The translations under genes and the position numbers were made by a program. Shown in pieces: positions 7,137 through 11,023 of a DNA stretch of 11,023 nucleotides (the first letter of the stretch is position 1; every line of letters starts with the position of its first letter). Under the pieces are notes generated by a model. It did not search any database, was not told the DNA's origin, and saw nothing but the letters and a program-made list of their open reading frames with translations. Origin of the DNA: CAYWLI01 sp964519535 (lineage in GTDB: Bacteria > Desulfobacterota > B13-G15 > RBG-16-54-18); assembly GCA_964519535.1 (NCBI GenBank), contig CAZFIR010000242.1:1-11023 (forward strand), written 5' to 3'.

Positions 7137-7799
7137 ATGAAACGAATCCTACCGGCTATCGTGGTTATCTTTTTTGTGTTAGGTGTCTGCGGCGCAGGGT
7201 GGGGAGAAGAACCCATCGTAGTCTTGGGCACAAGCGAAAAGGGGGAAGCTGTGCAGAGCCCCACCTTGGAGATGGCCATTCAAGATGGATTGACGAGGGC
7301 GTTAGAGGAGACTGTGCGGACTATGGTTTCACCCCAGACCATGAGCAAGAGCCAGGAGATCTTATCCCAGGAATTTTACCAGAAGGCTGAGTCATTTGTG
7401 CTCAGCTATAAGATTCTGGAACGGACGGTTCTTCCCACCGGCTACCAGGCCTCGCTCGAGGTTGTCGTAGATACGCAAGGCATTGAGAACAGGTTGATAT
7501 CGCTGGGGCTCGTGAAGGGAAGGGGAGGGCACCCCACCCTTCGGACTGCCCGTATAGTGGTCTCGGGGATCAGGAGCTATCACGTCTATCTCCAGATAGA
7601 GCAATTGCTCGGTGAGAATGCGGAGGTTCAAGCGTTTTCCCTCTCTGAGATTGAACCGACCAAGTTTACCTGGAAGGCAACCATGAAGGGAGACACAGGA
7701 AAGTTGGCCAACGTGTTTCTGTACTATGACTTCGGAGGCCTCAAGGCCAGGGTTGTCGCCTTGAGCCCTGAGCGGTTGGAGGTAGTATTATCACGCTGA
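7137..7799 (+). CDS. Exported protein resembling the FlgT N-terminal domain
   Basis: This 220-aa hypothetical protein starts with a Sec-type signal peptide: MKR, a hydrophobic core (4-18), and probable cleavage near GWG-EE (23/24). No lipobox cysteine sits at the cleavage site. The mature part has a pattern like FlgT-N/LPP20-type domains. A repeated-helix region (MAIQDGLTRALEETVRTMV, 46-64) is followed by a segment reading SYKILERTVLPTGYQASLEVVVD (residues 90-112), then a second alpha/beta part (about 136-218). These domains occur in periplasmic or envelope proteins. No flagellar genes are near, so a flagellar role is not implied. It lies 10 nt after scpA and 25 nt before sppA, in the same operon. 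The family match is by pattern only and is uncertain; export is well supported. Confidence 0.75.
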   Translation: MKRILPAIVVIFFVLGVCGAGWGEEPIVVLGTSEKGEAVQSPTLEMAIQDGLTRALEETVRTMVSPQTMSKSQEILSQEFYQKAESFVLSYKILERTVLPTGYQASLEVVVDTQGIENRLISLGLVKGRGGHPTLRTARIVVSGIRSYHVYLQIEQLLGENAEVQAFSLSEIEPTKFTWKATMKGDTGKLANVFLYYDFGGLKARVVALSPERLEVVLSR

Positions 7800-7824
7800 G
7801 GTCCTTCCGACAGAGGGGAGGTAT

Positions 7825-8715
7825 ATGATGAAGAAAAACCCGGTCCTTATCGGACTCATCGCGATTGGGATCATCATGGTGGTCTTCGTGGGTTTCATCG
7901 TTCTCCTGACCTTTATGTTTCGAAGGGAGGCCCCCTCCTTCGCCCTGGGAGATAAGGTGGGGGTTGTGGAGATCACCGGAGTCATCTCCGACTCTCGGGA
8001 GGCCATCCGCGGGATCAAGGCCTTTGTCGCAGACGGCGGAGTAAAGGCTATTGTCCTGCGTGTCGACTCTCCGGGTGGGGGGGTGGGGGCGTCTCAGGAG
8101 ATCTACCGGGAGGTGGTCAAGGCCAGGGATGCGAAGACGGTGGTTGCTTCATTCGGAGGGGTGGCCGCCTCTGGCGGGTACTATGTAGCGTGCGGAGCCG
8201 AAAAGATCGTGGCCAATCCCGGGACCATCACCGGCAGCATTGGGGTGGTGATGCAGTTTGCCAACCTTGAGGAGTTATTCAAAAAGATCGGGTATAAGGG
8301 TTACGTGATCAAGAGCGGTACCCACAAGGATGTCGGTTCCCCTTTCCGGGAGATGACCCCCGAAGAAAAGGAATTACTCCAGGAGGTGATCGATACCGTC
8401 TACCAACAGTTCGTCAAGGCGGTGGCCGACGGGCGGAAACTCCCCATCGCAGAGGTAACGGCAATTGCCGATGGACGGATCTTGTCCGGAGAGCAGGCCA
8501 GGGCGTTGGGGTTGGTGGATGCGCTGGGCAATCTGGAGGATACGATAGACATGGCCGCCCAGATGGCTGGGATCAAAGGGAAGCCCGTTGTCGTCTACCC
8601 CCGCAAAAGGAGGCCTTCTTTGTTTGATTACCTCACGGAAGGCATTGCCCAGCGTCTCAAGGAGGAGGTGCACGAGACCGCGCGTCCCGGCTTAGATTAT
8701 ATCTGGCATCAGTGA
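7825..8715 (+). CDS. sppA: Signal peptide peptidase SppA, short form (S49)
   Basis: SppA is a membrane-anchored serine protease that degrades cleaved signal peptides. The 296-aa length matches the short, single-domain form found in Bacillus and many bacteria, not the double-length E. coli form. An N-terminal transmembrane anchor spans about 8-31. The S49 fold carries the nucleophile Ser116 in GGVAASGGYY and the general base Lys168 in KSGTHKD. Their 52-residue separation equals that of the S147/K199 pair in Bacillus subtilis SppA. VDSPGG (80-85) and the TGSIGV motif (136-141) are also present. The start is ATG at 7825 or 7828, behind a strong GGGGAGG (7815-7821). It ends 1 nt from the convergent trmI stop. 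Confidence 0.95.
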   Translation: MMKKNPVLIGLIAIGIIMVVFVGFIVLLTFMFRREAPSFALGDKVGVVEITGVISDSREAIRGIKAFVADGGVKAIVLRVDSPGGGVGASQEIYREVVKARDAKTVVASFGGVAASGGYYVACGAEKIVANPGTITGSIGVVMQFANLEELFKKIGYKGYVIKSGTHKDVGSPFREMTPEEKELLQEVIDTVYQQFVKAVADGRKLPIAEVTAIADGRILSGEQARALGLVDALGNLEDTIDMAAQMAGIKGKPVVVYPRKRRPSLFDYLTEGIAQRLKEEVHETARPGLDYIWHQ

Positions 8716-8716
8716 C

Positions 8717-9502
8717 CTAGAAAGATTCCCCTCTCCTGGCCAGGGTGATAAAACCCGTATGCCCCACCATCCGATGGGCAGGACGTACACTAAGCCCCTC
8801 GATGTGCCAATCCCTGAACAGGGACTCAAAGGCCTCAATGGAGGTAAACCTCTTTTCCTCTCGCAAGGCATCCACCAAGGTCTTGACCTGGATGATGGTG
8901 GGGAGGTAGCCCACGAATATCCCGCCAGGCAGCAGGCTCTCTGCCGCATCCTTGACCAGCCGCCAGGGTTCGGGGATATCCAAAATGATCCTGTCGAGCC
9001 CCTTTTCTTCTATTCCTTCATAGACATCTCGTTGTTTGATCTCCAGGTTTGGGGGGTCCCCCATAAAGAGCTGGATGTTTTTCCTGGCCCGTTGGATGAA
9101 CTCCTCGCGCTTCTCATAGGAGATGACCTTGCCCTCAGTCCCTACTGACCGCAGCAAGGCCAGGGTCAGTGAGCCGGAGCCGATCCCTGCTTCGAGAACG
9201 GTGCAGCCGGGGTGGATGTCGGCATAGAGCAGGATCAGGGCCAGGTCCTTGGGATAGATGATAGAGGTGTCCCGCTTCATGTGCATGATGTACTGGAAGA
9301 GGGTCGGCCTGAACACAAGGAAGGGGTCTCCCTTGGAGGTGCGCACGATTGATCCCTCGGGCTTGCCGATGATCTCGGTGTGGAGGATCTTGCCCTTGTG
9401 GAGGTTGATATGCCCCTTCTCCCTCATCTTGTAGAGGAACTCCTTATCGTCCTCCGGATCGAGGAGGATGATGCTTTCCCCTTCGGCAATGGGTTGGGTC
9501 AT
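8717..9502 (-). CDS. trmI: tRNA (adenine-N1)-methyltransferase TrmI (m1A58)
   Basis: TrmI uses S-adenosylmethionine to make N1-methyladenosine at position 58 in the tRNA T-loop. The 261-aa protein is full length. Its N-terminal small domain (about 1-75) is followed by the Rossmann methyltransferase domain with SAM motif VLEAGIGSGS (102-111), the acidic tip at E130, and the catalytic-pocket motif LDIPEPW (174-180). The conserved tail RPAHRMVGHTGFI (240-252) is present. It sits 28 nt downstream of hepT with only a weak Shine-Dalgarno (GGAAAAA) in an AT-rich leader, unlike neighbouring genes. Its first 43 codons are duplicated 950 bp upstream. It therefore probably depends on transcription from the toxin-antitoxin promoter. 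It is convergent with sppA with a 1-nt gap. Confidence 0.95.
   Translation of the reverse strand: MTQPIAEGESIILLDPEDDKEFLYKMREKGHINLHKGKILHTEIIGKPEGSIVRTSKGDPFLVFRPTLFQYIMHMKRDTSIIYPKDLALILLYADIHPGCTVLEAGIGSGSLTLALLRSVGTEGKVISYEKREEFIQRARKNIQLFMGDPPNLEIKQRDVYEGIEEKGLDRIILDIPEPWRLVKDAAESLLPGGIFVGYLPTIIQVKTLVDALREEKRFTSIEAFESLFRDWHIEGLSVRPAHRMVGHTGFITLARRGESF
9374..9502 (-). repeat. Direct repeat, copy 1 (trmI 5' end, intact gene)
   Basis: These 129 bp match 10324-10452 with 9 mismatches (93% identity) and no gaps, at an offset of exactly 950 bp in the same orientation. The match ends at the start codon: bases upstream of the ATG differ completely. Confidence 0.95.
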
Positions 9503-9530
9503 CGCTTTTTCCGTATAATTTTCTGACTCT

Positions 9531-9878
9531 TCATTGGTCGATTTCTCTCACGAGTTTTTCTATAGAGGATTTTACCGGCGGCAATTCTTTTTTTGCCACA
9601 TTCCAAACGATCTCCAGATCAACCCCGAAATATTCATGTATGAGCTTGTCTCTCATGCCCGCCATCCTCTTCCAGGGGATACGCGGATAGCGGTTTCTTA
9701 CCTCATCCGGGATTTTCTTTGACGCTTCCCCTAAGACCTCAAGGCTTCTTATGACCGCCTTAATGGTCTTCTTATCTTTCAAAAAATCCTCAAAGGTTAT
9801 TCCCGTGATGAATTCTTCCACATCTTGAATAGAGATCAAGATATCCCTTATATAATCGGTAAAATCTCGGTCCTTCAT
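9531..9878 (-). CDS. hepT: HepT-like HEPN ribonuclease toxin (DUF86)
   Basis: This is the toxin of a HEPN-MNT (MntA/HepT, type VII) toxin-antitoxin pair. The 115-aa, mostly helical protein carries the diagnostic RX4-6HXY active-site motif as R76-DKLI-H81-E-Y83, so it looks catalytically intact. The N-terminal DYIRDIL and the central RSLEVLGEASKKIP pattern are typical of DUF86. In characterised pairs the HEPN protein is an RNase, shown in one cyanobacterial case to trim tRNA 3' ends. The partner MNT enzyme AMPylates the tyrosine of the motif. Its ATG overlaps the mntA stop as ATGA, the usual coupled arrangement. GC is visibly low (about 38% in bases 9541-9600, against about 60% in 8881-8940 of trmI), consistent with transfer. 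trmI follows 28 nt downstream. Confidence 0.92.
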   Translation of the reverse strand: MKDRDFTDYIRDILISIQDVEEFITGITFEDFLKDKKTIKAVIRSLEVLGEASKKIPDEVRNRYPRIPWKRMAGMRDKLIHEYFGVDLEIVWNVAKKELPPVKSSIEKLVREIDQ

Positions 9879-10168
9879 ATATTCACAACCTCGCTGAGGA
9901 TGTATTCGCCTATCTTCGGCTTGAGCGCTCCCTTGGTTACGAGTTCAACCTTAACCCCTAGTATATTTGCCAAGTATTCTTCCATCTCAAGAAATTCAAA
10001 AAAGCCGATAGATCTTCCAAATTCAACCAATATGTCAAGGTCACTTTTTGCTTTTTGTTCCCCTTTGACGTAAGAGCCAAAAACCCCGATTTCTTTCACG
10101 CCATATTTCTCCATTAAAAAGGGTTTTTGCTTTTTAAGCATCTCTTTGATCTCTTCAAAGGTTTTCAT
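9875..10168 (-). CDS. mntA: MntA-like nucleotidyltransferase antitoxin
   Basis: MntA is the antitoxin of the HEPN-MNT pair: a minimal nucleotidyltransferase that inactivates HepT by adding AMP to its active-site tyrosine. The 97-aa protein shows the exact GSX10DXD signature (G31-S32, D43, D45) in GSYVKGEQKAKSDLDILV, and a third acidic residue, E75, in KVELVTKG. The start is well supported by AGGAGG (10176-10181, minus strand) 7 nt upstream of the ATG. It overlaps hepT by 4 nt (ATGA), placing antitoxin first, as expected for tight stoichiometric coupling. A promoter candidate lies directly upstream at 10208-10236. GC is about 35% in 10081-10140, well below the housekeeping genes. The same fold also occurs in unrelated transferases, but the pairing with a HEPN gene settles the call. 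Confidence 0.92.
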   Translation of the reverse strand: MKTFEEIKEMLKKQKPFLMEKYGVKEIGVFGSYVKGEQKAKSDLDILVEFGRSIGFFEFLEMEEYLANILGVKVELVTKGALKPKIGEYILSEVVNI

Positions 10169-10207
10169 CCCAAAACCTCCTATAAAATGTTACAATAATT
10201 TTTCTTT

Positions 10208-10236
10208 ATTCTCTTCTTTTCCCTGAGAACTTTCAA
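10208..10236 (-). promoter_or_regulatory. Candidate promoter of mntA-hepT (and trmI)
   Basis: On the minus strand, TTGAAA (10231-10236) and GAGAAT (10208-10213) are separated by 17 nt, matching 5/6 and 4/6 consensus bases. Transcription would start near 10201, giving a leader of about 33 nt that contains the mntA Shine-Dalgarno. No other good promoter is visible down to trmI. Confidence 0.45.
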
Positions 10237-10239
10237 GGA

Positions 10240-10452
10240 TTAATGTAAAACAATTTCATAAGTATCCTTTTCTTTAAAAGAGTAAACCAGACCTCTCAAA
10301 TCGGAGCGTCTCAAGGAAATGTCCTCGGCGCGGAGGATCTTGCCCTTGTGGAGGTTGATGTGCCCCTTCTCCCTCATCCTGTAAAGGAACTCCTTATCGT
10401 CCTCCGGATCGAGGAGGATGATGCACTCACCTTCGGCAATAGGTTGGGTCAT
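10240..10452 (-). pseudogene. Truncated trmI 5' copy fused to an unrelated tail
   Basis: This 70-codon frame starts exactly like TrmI (MTQPIAEGECIILLDPEDD...) and follows it for 43 codons. It then switches to an unrelated, AT-rich tail, including LRGLVYSFKEKDTYEIVLH, and stops. It lacks the whole methyltransferase domain and cannot act as TrmI. Within the first 40 codons, 5 of 7 base differences are synonymous, and the protein changes are S10C and K25R. The copy therefore diverged as a coding gene, perhaps in a related strain, before truncation. It keeps a strong Shine-Dalgarno (GGGGAGGGGTGAG) just upstream, better than that of intact trmI. It starts 1 nt after the stop of the 29-codon ORF. 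I do not recognise the tail. It may still be translated as a chimeric peptide. Confidence 0.8.
10324..10452 (-). repeat. Direct repeat, copy 2 (trmI 5' end, truncated)
   Basis: This is the partner of 9374-9502. The two copies flank the hepT-mntA module. The mismatches correspond to 9379, 9381, 9410, 9429, 9434, 9475, 9476, 9479 and 9491 in copy 1. Confidence 0.95.
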
Positions 10453-10453
10453 G

Positions 10454-10543
10454 TTATCTCACCCCTCCCCACGGCCATAATTTCTGAAAAAATTCAGCGT
10501 TAATTGAGATTCCCTCCTGTTCACCGTACTCGTACCATTTCAT
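10454..10543 (-). CDS. 29-aa ORF overlapping the hsdM stop, probable gene remnant
   Basis: The ATG overlaps the hsdM stop codon as ATGA, and the TAA ends 1 nt before the ATG of the trmI fragment, so it sits in a tight chain of coupled frames. The peptide starts MKWYEYGEQEGISINAEFF and ends in LWPWGGVR. The composition looks protein-like rather than random, but I do not recognise a family. The start position is where the next gene of an R-M operon (for example a specificity subunit) would begin. The most likely reading is a 5' remnant joined to the old trmI upstream sequence. An intact tiny gene is also possible. Confidence 0.4.
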   Translation of the reverse strand: MKWYEYGEQEGISINAEFFQKLWPWGGVR

Positions 10544-11023
10544 ACGCCTTTGTTTTTTAATTCTATCAATGCCTTTTTTATCTCTTCTGCCTGTGATTCA
10601 ATGATGGCAACTAACTCCTCGGGGGTTCTGTCATCTCTCTCCCCCTTACGGTTTGGGTTAACTGCCTTGATATCATAATTTTTTGCCTGGATCTCTTCTA
10701 TCGGCACGCGCCAGGCGCGGTCACTGGTTGTTCTTTCAGGAAACAACTTGAAAAATTCCTCAAATTGCTCCAAGGTTAAGGGTTGTTTTTTCTTGATATT
10801 GAGGTCGGATAAATCGTAATACCAGATCTCTTTTGTCGGCTCCCCTTTAGTGAAGAATAGCAGGTTGGTTTTACTGGCAGCGCCGGCATTCATGAAAACC
10901 TTTGGAGGAAGGCTTACAATGCACCACAGGTTGCACTCATTGAGAAGCTTGCGCTTGGTCTGCACAAAAGCGGTTTCGTTCGTGCCAAAGAGCACGCCTT
11001 CGTCCATAACAATTGCACATCTC
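10540..11023 (-). CDS. hsdM: Type I restriction-modification methyltransferase HsdM, C-terminal part
   Basis: HsdM is the DNA N6-adenine methyltransferase subunit of type I restriction-modification complexes. The frame is open to the window edge (GRCAIVMDEGVLFG at the edge), so the start and the catalytic NPPF motif lie outside. Visible features are the RCAIVMDEGVLFG strand, LLNECNLWCIVSLPPKVF, KTNLLFFTKG and the terminal KNYDIKAVNPNR segment, all typical of the HsdM C-terminal half. The C-terminal helical tail (RTPEELVAIIESQAEEIKKALIELK) looks complete. A specificity subunit (HsdS) often follows HsdM, but here the next frames are a 29-codon ORF and a trmI fragment, so hsdS and hsdR must be upstream or lost. 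GC is low, similar to mntA-hepT. Confidence 0.9.
   Translation of the reverse strand, partial: RCAIVMDEGVLFGTNETAFVQTKRKLLNECNLWCIVSLPPKVFMNAGAASKTNLLFFTKGEPTKEIWYYDLSDLNIKKKQPLTLEQFEEFFKLFPERTTSDRAWRVPIEEIQAKNYDIKAVNPNRKGERDDRTPEELVAIIESQAEEIKKALIELKNKGV

Noticed and set aside
8759..9148. Plus-strand 129-codon frame opposite trmI
   Set aside because: It is antisense to the conserved methyltransferase domain with no recognisable protein pattern.
10484..10497. Hairpin CTGAA-AAAA-TTCAG between hsdM and the trmI fragment
   Set aside because: The stem is only 5 bp and AT-rich with no T-run after it; likely chance.

Overview
The window looks like a chromosomal segment of a diderm (outer-membrane-bearing) bacterium with fairly high GC and frequent GTG/TTG starts. 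A Desulfobacterota (deltaproteobacterial) or Nitrospirota-like genome would fit. The evidence for this is an MCE/MlaD-type lipid transport gene, a RodZ-like protein, a fused DHH-CBS-tRNA nucleotidyltransferase, and a TrpRS with an iron-sulfur Cys motif. The lineage is an inference from gene content only.

Positions 1-2232 (plus strand): the 3' end of an MCE/MlaD-like gene overlaps era. A near-consensus sigma70 promoter then sits almost on top of the start of a RodZ-like gene. A small Cys-rich gene (2245-2511, minus strand) converges on it. Positions 2645-8715 (plus strand) are a housekeeping run: the 871-aa DHH/CBS/CCA-type fusion, a possible tiny membrane ORF, trpS, scpA (no scpB follows), an exported FlgT-N-like protein, and sppA. 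Several junctions are 2-25 nt, so trpS through sppA probably form one operon.

Positions 8717-11023 (minus strand) are a mosaic. Reading right to left: the 3' end of hsdM (type I restriction-modification), a 29-codon ORF overlapping the hsdM stop, a 43-codon copy of the trmI 5' end fused to an unrelated tail, an AT-rich mntA-hepT toxin-antitoxin pair with its own promoter, and then intact trmI 28 nt behind hepT. The first 129 bp of trmI are therefore present twice, exactly 950 bp apart and 93% identical, flanking the toxin-antitoxin module. The partial copy keeps a strong GC-rich ribosome binding site, while intact trmI now has an AT-rich, weak one. This suggests that the toxin-antitoxin module arrived at the trmI 5' end and displaced the original start region, putting trmI under toxin-antitoxin transcription.

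The window is rich in RNA-related functions: ribosome assembly (Era), tRNA 3'-end synthesis, tRNA charging (TrpRS), tRNA m1A58 methylation (TrmI), and a HEPN ribonuclease toxin. The rest covers cell shape and envelope (RodZ, MCE, SppA), chromosome segregation (ScpA) and DNA modification (HsdM). No CRISPR array, rRNA, tRNA, transposase or integrase was seen, and no gene-free stretch exceeds 300 bases.
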